DNA from: Caldilineaceae bacterium
Lineage (GTDB): Bacteria > Chloroflexota > Anaerolineae > Caldilineales > Caldilineaceae
NCBI GenBank assembly: GCA_022823185.1
Contig: JAJDXQ010000011.1
Location: forward strand, 1-64,000
DNA length: 64,000 bases
Direction of reading: 5' to 3'
Shown here: in pieces, positions 1 to 9,028 of the stretch
Numbering within the stretch: the first letter of the stretch is position 1
How the letters are laid out: each line of letters opens with the position of its first letter
Notes under the pieces: generated by a model
What the model saw: only the letters and a program-made list of their open reading frames with translations
Databases searched by the model: none
What the model was told of the DNA's origin: nothing
Made by a program: the position numbers and the translations under genes

Positions 1-1
1 C

Positions 2-301
2 GAAAACTCAGCCCACTGGCTCTTGGATATCGCCTTTGGCGAGGACGACACCCGCATCCGCCAGGGCCATGCACAGCACAACTTGGAAATCGTGCGACGC
101 CTGGCTCTTGACCTCCTACGCAAAGAGAAAAGCGCCAAAGTTGGTATTGCCGCCAAACGTAAACGAGCTGGTTGGAAAACTGACTATCTGCTAAGAGTTC
201 ACTCCCAACAAGATTCGATTGCCCTGCCCCCATCTTTGTTTCGAGCCGCGCCCTGGGGTAGAATTCTCCACCAAATCCGGCAGGCTTTGAATTCACCCTA
301 A
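2..301 (+). CDS. ISAs1-type transposase, C-terminal fragment (partial)
   Basis: The reading frame is open from the window edge, so only the end of the protein is visible. The segment HWLLDIAFGED followed by a GHAQHNLEIVRRLALDLLRKEK stretch (residues about 6-38) matches the end of the DDE catalytic domain of ISAs1/H-repeat transposases, whose last acidic residue lies in such a context. In the family the protein normally stops soon after a YLLRVL motif. Here it reads YLLRVH and continues for about 30 unrelated residues, which suggests a frameshift or substitution at the terminus. No terminal inverted repeat is evident in the following 100 bases. Family assignment is fairly sure; activity is doubtful and the N-terminus lies outside the window. 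Confidence 0.7.
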   Translation, partial: ENSAHWLLDIAFGEDDTRIRQGHAQHNLEIVRRLALDLLRKEKSAKVGIAAKRKRAGWKTDYLLRVHSQQDSIALPPSLFRAAPWGRILHQIRQALNSP

Positions 302-313
302 GCAGAAAATGTG

Positions 314-688
314 ATGCCACAACCCCAGGAATGTCAGACCCTGGCAGAGGTGCGATCTGAAATAGACCGGCTGGACCGGTCGCTCATCGCAACGATCAGC
401 CGGTGCCAGCAATATGTGCACGCGGCAGCCCGTTTCAAGCGCGATGCCGCCCACGTGCATGCGCATGAACGCCAGCGCCGCATGATCGCGGCGCGGCGGG
501 ACTGGGCCGACGCTGCCGGCGTGGACCCAGACTTCGTCGAAAGGCTCTTCACAGCAGTCGTCGACCACTTCATCCAGGCAGAACTGGCTGTATTCGCCGA
601 GAAGAATCAGCCAGAACCCGGCGGCAAGTCGATTTCGCCAACTTCAGCGGCAGGCGCAAGTGGACGGCAAGAAGAAGACGGAAGCTGA
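314..688 (+). CDS. Chorismate mutase type II (AroQ-like) domain protein
   Basis: A protein of about 124 residues. Residues about 8-93 form the all-helical AroQ fold, with EVRSEIDRLDRSLIATISR at the start, a basic helix around FKRD, and VDPDFVERLFTAVVDHFIQAEL at the end. The pattern resembles PchB/AroQ short mutases, which convert chorismate to prephenate or cleave isochorismate. The last 30 residues are low complexity. The ATG at 314 is used here; a GTG at 311 is the alternative. The end overlaps the following glycosyltransferase start by 29 bases, so the two are probably co-translated, yet no aromatic-pathway gene is nearby. Whether it is a mutase or an isochorismate pyruvate lyase cannot be decided by eye. 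Confidence 0.75.
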   Translation: MPQPQECQTLAEVRSEIDRLDRSLIATISRCQQYVHAAARFKRDAAHVHAHERQRRMIAARRDWADAAGVDPDFVERLFTAVVDHFIQAELAVFAEKNQPEPGGKSISPTSAAGASGRQEEDGS

Positions 689-1865
689 AGGGGGAGCCGG
701 GTCAGCCTCTGCGCAAGGCGGCCGCGACTGGCAACAGAGCCTGCGCGTGGCCCTGGTTCATGACTGGCTTAATCAGATGGGCGGCGCCGAAAACGTCCTG
801 GAGGAGTTTGTTGAGATGTTTCCCGGGGCGCCGATCTTTACCAGCATGTACGGACCGGACAAGATGCCGGATCTGTACCGGGCCTTGCCGATTCGCACGA
901 CTTTCATGCAGCGCCTTCCGGGCATACTGGACCGCCACCAGGTCTATCTTGCCCTTTACCCGGCCGCATTTCAATCCACGGATCTGAGCGAGTTCGACCT
1001 GATTCTGAGCAACAAGAGCGGCTTCTGCCACGGGGTCCGTTCACGCAGAGGCGAGCGAAGGGCCGTGCATGTCTGTTACTGTCTGACCCCCACTCGCTTT
1101 CTCTGGCTCTACGAGCAGTATCGGGAGCGAGAGCGAATTGGCTGCCTGCTGGATCTGGGTCTGAAGCCGCTGTTGGCGATGCTGCGCCGTTGGGACTATG
1201 CCGCTGCCCAGAGAGTCGATTATTTCATCGCCATCAGCACCGTTGTCCAGGCGCGCATACGAAGGATCTACGATCGCGAGAGTGTGGTCGTCCATCCTCC
1301 GGTCGACACGCGCCGTTTCGCTCCGGACCCCTCGGCGCCGGTGGGGGATTACTATCTGGTCGTGAGCCGCCTGATTCCCTACAAACGCATCGATCTGGCA
1401 GTTCGGGCCTTCCGCGAGCTGCCCGACGAACGGCTCATCGTCGTCGGCAGCGGCCGAGCAAGACAGGCGCTCGAAGACGTGGCGGGGCCAAATGTCTCCT
1501 TTCTCGGCTGGCAGCCCGGCGAACGGATCCTGGAACTGATGCGAAGCTGCAAGGCGTTCATCTTTCCGGGTCTGGAAGACTTTGGAATCACGCCGGTTGA
1601 GGCGATGAGCGCAGGCCGCCCGGTGATCGCCTTTCGCGGGGGCGGCGCCCTGGATACGGTCGTTCCCGGCGAGACGGGCGAGTTTTTCGACCGGCAGACG
1701 CCGGAAATGTTGAAGCAGACCTTGGAGGCTTTCGATCCCCAGGCATACGATCCGGCCAGATGCCGCGCGCAGGCTGAGCAGTTCAGCCAGGAGGCGTTCC
1801 GCACGCGTCTGCTCGAGAGCCTGGAAAAGTTTGTCAACCGGAACCAACTCAATTCCAACCAGTAA
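660..1865 (+). CDS. Glycosyltransferase family 4 (GT-B fold)
   Basis: A 401-residue cytoplasmic or membrane-associated glycosyltransferase that should move a sugar from a nucleotide donor to a glycan or lipid carrier. The N-terminal Rossmann domain starts at RVALVHDWLNQMGGAE (about residue 30). The C-terminal donor-binding domain starts near YYLVVSRLIPYKRIDLAV and carries the family's E-x7-E pair at E306 and E314 in LEDFGITPVEAMSAGRP. GTG at 660 is the earliest in-frame start, but the first 25 residues are low complexity and a later GTG near 747 is possible. It overlaps the preceding chorismate-mutase-like gene. The acceptor is unknown; a role in cell-envelope polysaccharide is likely from the family only. 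Confidence 0.88.
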   Translation: MDGKKKTEAEGGAGSASAQGGRDWQQSLRVALVHDWLNQMGGAENVLEEFVEMFPGAPIFTSMYGPDKMPDLYRALPIRTTFMQRLPGILDRHQVYLALYPAAFQSTDLSEFDLILSNKSGFCHGVRSRRGERRAVHVCYCLTPTRFLWLYEQYRERERIGCLLDLGLKPLLAMLRRWDYAAAQRVDYFIAISTVVQARIRRIYDRESVVVHPPVDTRRFAPDPSAPVGDYYLVVSRLIPYKRIDLAVRAFRELPDERLIVVGSGRARQALEDVAGPNVSFLGWQPGERILELMRSCKAFIFPGLEDFGITPVEAMSAGRPVIAFRGGGALDTVVPGETGEFFDRQTPEMLKQTLEAFDPQAYDPARCRAQAEQFSQEAFRTRLLESLEKFVNRNQLNSNQ

Positions 1866-1897
1866 CAGCCGGTCAACTGGCAGTAGCGCCCCCAACC

Positions 1898-2560
1898 ATG
1901 GACAATGCGCACAGCAAGGGTACACAGAACGACACACCTCGCGAAGATACCGCGCGCCTGCTCTACACAGCCGGCGACGCCGCCCACGACTTTGACCACG
2001 TCTTGAGAGTGACCAACATGGGAGTCCGCCTTGCGCAGGCCGAAGGCGCGGACATCGCAGTCGTGCGCGCGGCCGCGCTGCTTCACGATGTGCCTGTCGC
2101 TGGACGCGGCCGCATCGACCATCACCTCGCCGCGGCCAGTTTTGCCGCCGAGCATCTGCGCGCCGAGGGCTGGGACGACGCCCGCATCGCCAGCGTCGTC
2201 CACTGCATTCAGGCCCACCGCTACCGCGACCAATCAATCCAGCCGCAGACGTTGGAAGCGAAATGTCTCTATGACGCCGATAAGCTGGACAGTATCGGCG
2301 CGATCGGGGTCGCACGCGCCTTTTCCCATTCCGGCAGCCACAACACCCGGATCTGGAATCAGACTGTGGATGAAGCGCTCTCGCAGGATGCCCGGCCAAG
2401 CGGGGCCGACTACACGCCGGTGCACGAGTATGTCTACAAGCTGCGCCACGTTCTGTCCTCGCTCTACACTGCGACGGCGCGGCGGATGGGCGCCCAGCGG
2501 CACGATTTCATGACCCTCTTCTACGAGCAGCTGGACGCGGAGATGACAGGTAACCGCTGA
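1898..2560 (+). CDS. HD-domain phosphohydrolase
   Basis: A 220-residue soluble protein with the HD superfamily metal-binding pattern: H34 in DFDHVLRV, the H63-D64 doublet in ALLHDV, further histidines around DHHLAAASFAA, and a late Asp in YDADKLDSIGAIG. This layout is that of the YedJ-like group, metal-dependent hydrolases usually predicted to act on nucleotides or other phosphomonoesters. The start ATG lies 30 bases after the glycosyltransferase stop, with only weak Shine-Dalgarno character. It reads in the same direction as its neighbours and may share their transcript. The substrate is unknown. Confidence 0.82.
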   Translation: MDNAHSKGTQNDTPREDTARLLYTAGDAAHDFDHVLRVTNMGVRLAQAEGADIAVVRAAALLHDVPVAGRGRIDHHLAAASFAAEHLRAEGWDDARIASVVHCIQAHRYRDQSIQPQTLEAKCLYDADKLDSIGAIGVARAFSHSGSHNTRIWNQTVDEALSQDARPSGADYTPVHEYVYKLRHVLSSLYTATARRMGAQRHDFMTLFYEQLDAEMTGNR

Positions 2561-2699
2561 CAAGGCAAATCCAGGCTCGTCCAGTGCGCCCCCGGCGCCG
2601 AAGGAGTCTCTGCAATAAGACCCGAACCTGTGAATTTCCAGCTTCTGTGTTAGGCTATCCCGGTTGGCAGATCCGTCTCCGCACAGCGAAGGTGAACCA

Positions 2700-5450
2700 A
2701 TGACTCCAACACACGAATCCCGCGCCTCTTCTCCCTTGCCCTTCCATGACGTCGCCCGCCTGCCCCTTCCCGGCGACAACGTGGCCATCGCCACGCGTAC
2801 GCTGCCGGCAGGCTCTCAGATCGCCTATGGGGACGCGACTCTCACATTGGACTATACAACGATGGAAGGTCACCGGTTCGCGGTGGCCCCAATCGCGGCA
2901 GGGGGTCCGTTGCTTTCCTGGGAGCTCCCCTTTGGCCTGGCGACGCGGGAGATTGCACCGGGCCAGTACATTCGAAATGAAGAGATGCTCGACGCCCTCG
3001 GTGTACGCGCGCTCGACTTTGAGCTTCCCAGCGAACCCAATTTTGCCGATCACGTTGAGGCCTATGAGCTTGAGGCGGCCAGATTTCAGGCTGGCAGGCA
3101 GGTCCCTCGCCATGAAGTGGACAGATTCTTTGAGGGGTATGCCCGTCCTGCAGGCCGCGGCGTCGGGACCCGCAATATGATTGTTCTGCTGGGAACTTCC
3201 TCGCGCACAGGAGGATTTGTCCGGCAGCTGGAGTCCAGATTCGCTGGCGTTGCCGACCGATACGGCGGCATCGACGGCATCGTCGCCGTTGCCCATACCG
3301 AGGGCGGCCACGACAACCCCAACAACACCGAGACCACGCTGCGTACGCTGGCCGGATTCATTACCCACCCCAATGTTGGGGCAGCGCTCTGCGTGGACTA
3401 CGGACCGGAACCCTTGAATAACAGTTTGTTGGCCGCATACCTGGAGGATAACAACTACCCGGTTGAGGCCGTTCCTCACGCCTTTCTGACGCTGAATGAG
3501 GGATTTCAGGCCGGTTTAGGGCAGGCAGAGACGATCGTAAAGGGCTGGCTGGAAGAGGTAAACGCAACCCCGCGAACGGCCCAACCCCTTTCCGAAATGA
3601 AACTGGCCCTTCAGTGCGGCGGTTCCGACGCCTTTTCCGGCATTTCCGGCAATCCCCTTGCCTCGTGGGTGGCCAGAGAGCTGGTTCGCTACGGCGGGGC
3701 AGCCAACCTCGCCGAAACCGACGAGCTGATCGGCGCCGAGCCATACATGATGCTCAATGTGCGCGACGTCGGGACGGCAGCCGAGTTTCTCCACACGATT
3801 GAACGCTTCCAGGAAAGGGTAGCCTGGCACGGCCACTCCGCGGCGGGCAATCCTTCCGGCGGCAACAAGTATCGCGGGCTGTACAACATCGTTCTCAAAT
3901 CGATCGGCGCGGCCATGAAGAGACATCCGGACGTGCGCCTAGACCACGTTATTCCCTATAGCGGGTCGATGAAAGAGCCCGGTTACTACTTCATGGACAG
4001 CCCGGGCAACGACTTGGAAAGCATTGCCGGCCAGGTGGCATCCGGCTGCAACATGATCTATTTCGTCACGGGAAACGGTTCGATCACCAACTTCCCGTTT
4101 GTGCCCACCATCAAGATCGTGACCACAACCCGCCGCTACGAGCTGCTCAGCCGCGACATGGACGTCAATGCAGGACGGTATCTGGATGGCATACCGATGG
4201 ACGAGCTTGGCGCAGAGACGCTGGACGTGACCGTGCGCGCGGCTTCGGGCGAGAGAACGGTGGGGGAAAAGGCGGGCCATGCCCAGGTGCAACTGTGGCG
4301 GGACTGGCGCCAGACAGGGCCGGGCCAGGTTGAAAGAATCAGCAGCCGGCCCAAGCCCGGCGGACGGGCGCTCCCGCTGAAGCGTGCGACGCCGGCTCCT
4401 GCCCTTGAATTTGCCTACAGCGCATTTGCCACTCCGAGCGGTCCAGCCGCCGATCGCATTGGCCTGATCCTTCCAACCAGTCTCTGCTCCGGGCAGATCG
4501 GCCAGATCGCGGCCGCACGATTGAACAGCAGATACGGGTCTGGCGCGCAGGCCGCGCCGAAGCTGAGGCGGTACGTGGCGCTTGCCCACACGGAAGGGTG
4601 CGGCTTCTCCGGCGGGCATACCGGTGATCTGTATGTCCGAACCGTCCTTGGCTATCTGCGTCATCCCCATGCAGCCGAAACTTTGCTCCTGGAACATGGC
4701 TGCGAAAAGACGCACAACGACTATTTCCGCCGCGAGCTGGAACTGAACGGAATGGACCTGGACCGCTTCGGGTGGGCCAGCATCCAGCTGGACGGCGGAA
4801 TCGACAAAGTCCTGGATAAGGTAGATGCCTGGTTTGATGAGCGGCTGGCCGCGGCGGAAGCGCCCGAGCCGACGCAAGCCAACGTATCCAATCTCCGCAT
4901 CGGGCTTGTCAGCGCCGGCGAGCCAGCAGCCGCAGTTTCCCGGCAGTTCGGCCGGCTGGCCGCGGCGATCGCAGCCGGCGGCGGAGCCGTTGTCGTGCCG
5001 GAGAACAGCCCGCTTCTTTCGGCGCGCGCCTTTCTGGATGAGTGCATCGGGGCGGGGCCCCACTTGCCTACGCTCGCTTACGGCCAGTCGCTGGCAGATG
5101 CCGCTGAAACAGGCGGTCTGCATGTGATGGAAACGCCCACCGAGCACTGGGCGGAGACGCTGACCGGCCTTGGCGGTGTGGGCGTTGAGGCGATCCTGGC
5201 CTATGCCGGCATTCACCCCGTTGAAGGTCATCCACTGGTGCCTGTGCTTCAGGTAACCGCCGCAGGCAGCCTCGCCCACCAATTCGCCGAAGATATGGAC
5301 GCCATTCTCGACAACGAACCTGATTACTGGCCCCAGGACCTCGCGCATCTGCTGACCGAGACGCTCGGGGGGCAGCGCCAGCCCAAGGCGATGCGGGCAG
5401 GGAACATTGAATTCCAGTTTACGCGCGGCCTGTTAGGCGTCTCGCTGTAA
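2700..5450 (+). CDS. UxaA-family hydrolase, double-length (altronate dehydratase-like)
   Basis: This 916-residue protein starts with a SAF-type domain (about residues 20-95) of the sort that opens altronate/galactarate dehydratases. The UxaA core follows, beginning at GTRNMIVLLGTSSRTGG with AVAHTEGG and continuing through NPSGGNKYRGL and SGCNMIYFVTGNGS. Characterised family members dehydrate sugar acids and are about 500 residues long. Here a second region (about 590-900) again shows dehydratase-like motifs, VALAHTEGCGFSGG and LLLEHGCEKTHND, so the protein may be an internal duplication or fusion. ATG 2700, preceded by GAAGGTGA, is preferred over an upstream TTG at 2664. It is followed after 27 bases by a sulfatase, which suggests degradation of sulfated or acidic sugars. 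The exact substrate is not known. Confidence 0.8.
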   Translation: MTPTHESRASSPLPFHDVARLPLPGDNVAIATRTLPAGSQIAYGDATLTLDYTTMEGHRFAVAPIAAGGPLLSWELPFGLATREIAPGQYIRNEEMLDALGVRALDFELPSEPNFADHVEAYELEAARFQAGRQVPRHEVDRFFEGYARPAGRGVGTRNMIVLLGTSSRTGGFVRQLESRFAGVADRYGGIDGIVAVAHTEGGHDNPNNTETTLRTLAGFITHPNVGAALCVDYGPEPLNNSLLAAYLEDNNYPVEAVPHAFLTLNEGFQAGLGQAETIVKGWLEEVNATPRTAQPLSEMKLALQCGGSDAFSGISGNPLASWVARELVRYGGAANLAETDELIGAEPYMMLNVRDVGTAAEFLHTIERFQERVAWHGHSAAGNPSGGNKYRGLYNIVLKSIGAAMKRHPDVRLDHVIPYSGSMKEPGYYFMDSPGNDLESIAGQVASGCNMIYFVTGNGSITNFPFVPTIKIVTTTRRYELLSRDMDVNAGRYLDGIPMDELGAETLDVTVRAASGERTVGEKAGHAQVQLWRDWRQTGPGQVERISSRPKPGGRALPLKRATPAPALEFAYSAFATPSGPAADRIGLILPTSLCSGQIGQIAAARLNSRYGSGAQAAPKLRRYVALAHTEGCGFSGGHTGDLYVRTVLGYLRHPHAAETLLLEHGCEKTHNDYFRRELELNGMDLDRFGWASIQLDGGIDKVLDKVDAWFDERLAAAEAPEPTQANVSNLRIGLVSAGEPAAAVSRQFGRLAAAIAAGGGAVVVPENSPLLSARAFLDECIGAGPHLPTLAYGQSLADAAETGGLHVMETPTEHWAETLTGLGGVGVEAILAYAGIHPVEGHPLVPVLQVTAAGSLAHQFAEDMDAILDNEPDYWPQDLAHLLTETLGGQRQPKAMRAGNIEFQFTRGLLGVSL

Positions 5451-5477
5451 GAGAAGGCCGCTGGGAGAGACCGGCAC

Positions 5478-6845
5478 ATGCCACAGGAACGCCCCAACAT
5501 TGTCTATGTCTTCGCCGATCAGTGGCGGGCGCAGGATACCGGCTACAACGGCAATCGACAGGTTCAGACGCCCCACCTGGATAGGCTGGCCGCGCAAAGC
5601 GTCAATTTCACCAACGCTGTCGCCGGCATTTCCGTCTGCTGCCCAGCGCGCGCCTGCCTGCTGACAGGCCAGCACGCGTTGACGCACGGCGTCTTCGTCA
5701 ATGACGTGCACCTGGCCGACGATGCCGTTTCCATGGCCAAGCTGTTCAAGGCGGCGGGGTATGATACGGCCTACGTGGGCAAATGGCATGTGGACGGCCG
5801 CGGGCGCAGCAGCTACATTCCGCCTGAAAGCCGCCAGGGCTTTGACTACTGGATGACCCTGGAATGCACGCACGATTACAACAGTTCGAAATACTACGCG
5901 GGCGATTCCGACCAGGCGCTGACTTGGGAGGGTTACGACGCCATCGAACAGACCATGGACGTGCAAGCGTATCTGCGCGCACGCGGCTCGTCCGGCGGTG
6001 CGCCGTCCGAATCTCCCTTCCTGCTCGTCCTTTCGTGGGGACCGCCCCATGCGCCGTACGAAACTGCGCCGGAGTCCTATCGCGCCATGTATGATCCGGC
6101 CGCGATTGAGCTGCGTCCAAACGTGACGCCAGAGATGGCCAGTGAAGCGAGTGAATGGATTGCCGGATACTATGCACACTGCACGGCCCTGGACGATTGC
6201 CTCGGCGCCCTGATGCAAACGCTTGACGAAGAGGGCCTGGCCGACGATACGATCTTTGTCTTCACGTCTGACCACGGTGACATGCTCGGTTCGCAGGGTG
6301 AGGTAAAGAAGCAACGCCCTTGGGAGGAATCGATTCGGGTCCCATTTCTTCTCCGGTGGCCCGAACGTTTCGGGCTGAAAGGAAGAGAGGTCGACGCGCT
6401 TCTGGACACGCCCGACATTCTGCCCACTCTGCTGTCGCTCTGCAGTCTTCCCGTTCCAGAAACGGTTGAGGGCCGCGACTTTTCCGGAACGATCGAGGGA
6501 GGCCAGGACCCTTCGGGCGGCGCCGCGCTCATCTACTGTCCCCATCCCTTTGGACAGTTCCTGCGCCAGGACGGCGGCCGCGAGTACCGGGGCGTGCGCA
6601 CGCGGACTCATACGTATGTACGCGATCTGAACGGGCCTTGGCTGCTCTACGACAATGCGGCCGATCCCTTCCAATTGGAAAACCTTGTCGACAGACCCTC
6701 TTCCAAAACAGTGCAGGCCGAACTGGACGCGACGCTCCGGGAAAAGCTGGTTGAGAGGGGCGATGAATTCCTGCCCGGCGAGACCTATATCGAGAAGTGG
6801 GGCTATCCGCTGGACAAGACTGGGACGGTTCCGTTTACCTGGTGA
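5478..6845 (+). CDS. Sulfatase (formylglycine-dependent, type I)
   Basis: A 455-residue hydrolase of the alkaline-phosphatase superfamily. The N-terminal metal site is in NIVYVFADQWRAQD (Asp14 with Gln15). The activation signature C-x-P-x-R is C54-C55-P56-A57-R58, where C54 would be converted to formylglycine. KWHVDG and the later TSDHGDMLGSQG give the remaining metal and substrate ligands. No signal peptide is seen, so the enzyme should act in the cytoplasm on an imported sulfate ester. It lies 27 bases after the UxaA-family gene and in the same direction as the SIS protein, consistent with a sulfated-sugar pathway. The maturation enzyme is not in the window. Confidence 0.9.
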   Translation: MPQERPNIVYVFADQWRAQDTGYNGNRQVQTPHLDRLAAQSVNFTNAVAGISVCCPARACLLTGQHALTHGVFVNDVHLADDAVSMAKLFKAAGYDTAYVGKWHVDGRGRSSYIPPESRQGFDYWMTLECTHDYNSSKYYAGDSDQALTWEGYDAIEQTMDVQAYLRARGSSGGAPSESPFLLVLSWGPPHAPYETAPESYRAMYDPAAIELRPNVTPEMASEASEWIAGYYAHCTALDDCLGALMQTLDEEGLADDTIFVFTSDHGDMLGSQGEVKKQRPWEESIRVPFLLRWPERFGLKGREVDALLDTPDILPTLLSLCSLPVPETVEGRDFSGTIEGGQDPSGGAALIYCPHPFGQFLRQDGGREYRGVRTRTHTYVRDLNGPWLLYDNAADPFQLENLVDRPSSKTVQAELDATLREKLVERGDEFLPGETYIEKWGYPLDKTGTVPFTW

Positions 6846-6919
6846 GTCGCAAGGAAGTCAACACGAGAAGACGGAAGGGTCGCCTGCAACGAAGCACGAC
6901 AAGGAGGCATAGGACAGAG

Positions 6920-7690
6920 TTGAATCCAGCAACCGCTTATCTGACGGAAGCGCAGGCCATTTTGGACAGAATCGCCTCGACGCAAGGCGAGAACATTCAA
7001 CGCGCCGCGGAAATCTGCGTAAACACGATTGCCGAAGAAGGGCTCGTGCATCTGTTCGGAACAGGCCATTCCCGCATGTTCATCGAGGAAATGTATCCCC
7101 GCCACGGTTCGTTTCCCGGTTTTCATCCCATTGTGGAGCTGTCGCTCACCTTTCACAATCAGGTCGTCGGCGCCAACGGCCAGCGGCAGGCGATGTTCAT
7201 TGAGCATGTGGAAGGATTCGCCCGGCAGATACTGCGCAATTTCGTTCTGCGGCCGCCGGACAGCTTCATGATCTTTTCCAATAGCGGCGTCAACGAGGTG
7301 ATCGTGGAAATGGCCTTGGAGGCGAAGTCGCTTGGCCTACCGGTCATCGCGGTCGTATCGGTCGACCACTGCAACGCGTCCGCGCCCAAACACAGCAGCG
7401 GCAAGAAACTCCTGGATATCGCCGACGTAACGATCGACAACGGAACACCGGCCGGCGACGCGATGGTCTCGATAGACGGTCTTGAGGACCCGGTTGGGCC
7501 GGGGTCGACGGTCGGCGCCGCCGCGGTCGTCAATGCAATCAAGTGCATGGTGGCCGAAGGCCTGACCCGGCGCGGCAAGCCGCCCCTGGTGCTTTCGAGC
7601 AGCGTCTTTTCCGGAGAGGCTTCCGCCGCCAAGTTTGACGCCTCCTACGACGATTACAGGCGCCGCATTCGCCGGGTCTACGGCGGCTGA
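6920..7690 (+). CDS. SIS-domain protein (UPF0309-type sugar isomerase-like)
   Basis: The protein of 256 residues has a SIS phosphosugar-binding domain: LVHLFGTGHSRMFIEEMYPRHG near residue 40, FMIFSNSGVNEVIVEMALEAKSLGLPVIAVVS near 115, and a conserved SVDHCNASAPKHSSGKKL segment. The length and motif order match the UPF0309 group, which is related to phosphosugar isomerases and N-acetylmuramic acid 6-phosphate etherases. The TTG at 6920 is chosen because AAGGAGG lies 13 bases upstream and the domain begins shortly afterwards. A longer reading from 6797 would overlap the sulfatase. It probably handles a phosphorylated or amino sugar released by the neighbouring enzymes; this is inference. Confidence 0.8.
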   Translation: MNPATAYLTEAQAILDRIASTQGENIQRAAEICVNTIAEEGLVHLFGTGHSRMFIEEMYPRHGSFPGFHPIVELSLTFHNQVVGANGQRQAMFIEHVEGFARQILRNFVLRPPDSFMIFSNSGVNEVIVEMALEAKSLGLPVIAVVSVDHCNASAPKHSSGKKLLDIADVTIDNGTPAGDAMVSIDGLEDPVGPGSTVGAAAVVNAIKCMVAEGLTRRGKPPLVLSSSVFSGEASAAKFDASYDDYRRRIRRVYGG

Positions 7691-7767
7691 TTCGCGAGCC
7701 CCATTGCCCGTCCGCACTGTCGGAATCGGTATTTTGCCGAGTCAACACCGATTAACCTGAAGAGACA

Positions 7768-8805
7768 ATGCAACCCATTCCTCTGCGCACAACCGTCATA
7801 GGCAGCTACCCGTTTCCCGCCTGGCTCGAGTTTGCCAGTGCCCACCTGGACCAGTTCGGGAGTGAAGACATCGCTGAAATGGTGGACGACGCGGTCGTGG
7901 CCGCCATCCACGACCAGCTCGAATCCGGGACCGACGTCATCACCGATGGAGAACAGACCCGGCTGGACTTCAACCTGTCCTTTTACGGTTTTCTGGATGG
8001 CATCGAGCCGGAGCAGGAATCACCGCGGCGGTGGGGCCCCCCGGCGCACGACCAGCGCGGAAAGCACTCCATTACTGGAGACCTCTGTGCGCCTGAAGGG
8101 CTCGGCGCGGTGGAGGAGTTCCAGCGCCTGCAGCGGCTGGCGCCGGATTCGCGCGATGCGCCCACCTTGAAGGCCAGCGTACCTGGGCCCTATACACTGA
8201 GCGGCCGCCTGCTGCCCAATGCGCAGTATCCCGACCGCTATGCCGTGACAGAAGCGCTGCTGCCGATCGTGCGCAGGGAGCTGGAGGCCCTGGTCGAGGC
8301 TGGATGCGGTGAGATCACCGTGGATGAGCCTTCGATGAGCTGCTACGCATATCGCGAAGATCCGGCCCGATTCGTCGACATTTTCAACCGCACGGTAGAG
8401 CCTGTGGCGGGCAGATGCAGACTCTCAACGCATCTCTGCTTCGGCAACTATAAAGGGCATCCGGTCGGCTATCGCCGCTACGCACCGATGTTCCCTGCCT
8501 TCCTGGAGATGGCCGTTGATGAGATCCACGTGGAGATGGCAAACCGGGAGTATGCAGAGCTTGCCTTAATTGGCGAGATTGCAGCCAGGAAGGACGTGGC
8601 GGTCGGTATCATCGACGTGAAGAGCTACTTCATCGAGTCTGCTGAGCACGTAGCCAGAACTGTGCGCCGCTGCCTGGACTTTGCTCCCGCCGACAGGCTG
8701 GCCTTCGCGCCGGACTGCGGGCTCAGCCAGACTGCCCGCTGGGCCGCCCGGCAGAAGCTGAAGAACATGGTAGATGGGGTCCACATCGTTCGCGCTGAAC
8801 TGTAG
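7768..8805 (+). CDS. MetE C-terminal-like zinc protein (cobalamin-independent methionine synthase family)
   Basis: At 345 residues this is about half the size of full MetE and corresponds to its catalytic (beta/alpha)8 barrel alone. It opens with TTVIGSYPFPAWL. The zinc ligands expected for the family are visible: H222 and C224 in THLCFGNY, a Glu near 255 in EIHVEMANRE, and C317 in APDCGLS. VDEPSMSC near 185 is another family motif. Such stand-alone proteins transfer methyl or alkyl groups to thiols, and several act in catabolism rather than methionine synthesis. The preceding stop is 77 bases away. The substrate cannot be read from the sequence. Confidence 0.8.
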   Translation: MQPIPLRTTVIGSYPFPAWLEFASAHLDQFGSEDIAEMVDDAVVAAIHDQLESGTDVITDGEQTRLDFNLSFYGFLDGIEPEQESPRRWGPPAHDQRGKHSITGDLCAPEGLGAVEEFQRLQRLAPDSRDAPTLKASVPGPYTLSGRLLPNAQYPDRYAVTEALLPIVRRELEALVEAGCGEITVDEPSMSCYAYREDPARFVDIFNRTVEPVAGRCRLSTHLCFGNYKGHPVGYRRYAPMFPAFLEMAVDEIHVEMANREYAELALIGEIAARKDVAVGIIDVKSYFIESAEHVARTVRRCLDFAPADRLAFAPDCGLSQTARWAARQKLKNMVDGVHIVRAEL

Positions 8806-9028
8806 GAAAAATTTGGAGATGACCTGGTTTGGCTGGTATACTGCGAGGCTGTGCGTCAGTGAGGTCCCAGGGTGAAAGCGAGCCCCGGCGGCGTCTCTTC
8901 TGTGGAGCGCTGTTTGCAGGCGCAACTGGGGCAGGCGTTGGACAAGTGAAGTCGCAACCGGCGCCGAAGCTGAAAAGACAGCGTGCCGAAAGAGACTGTA
9001 AATCAGAGAACGGAGAAGGCGGTCTACG

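Noticed and set aside
1041..2399. Long minus-strand frame opposite the glycosyltransferase and HD genes
   Set aside because: It is antisense to two well-supported genes and its translation is Arg/Gly/Cys-rich without domain motifs; GC-rich DNA often yields such frames.
3939..5348. 469-codon minus-strand frame opposite the UxaA-family gene
   Set aside because: Antisense shadow of a clear gene; no recognisable motifs.
5433..6674. 413-codon minus-strand frame opposite the sulfatase
   Set aside because: Antisense to a sulfatase with intact active-site motifs; no domain features of its own.
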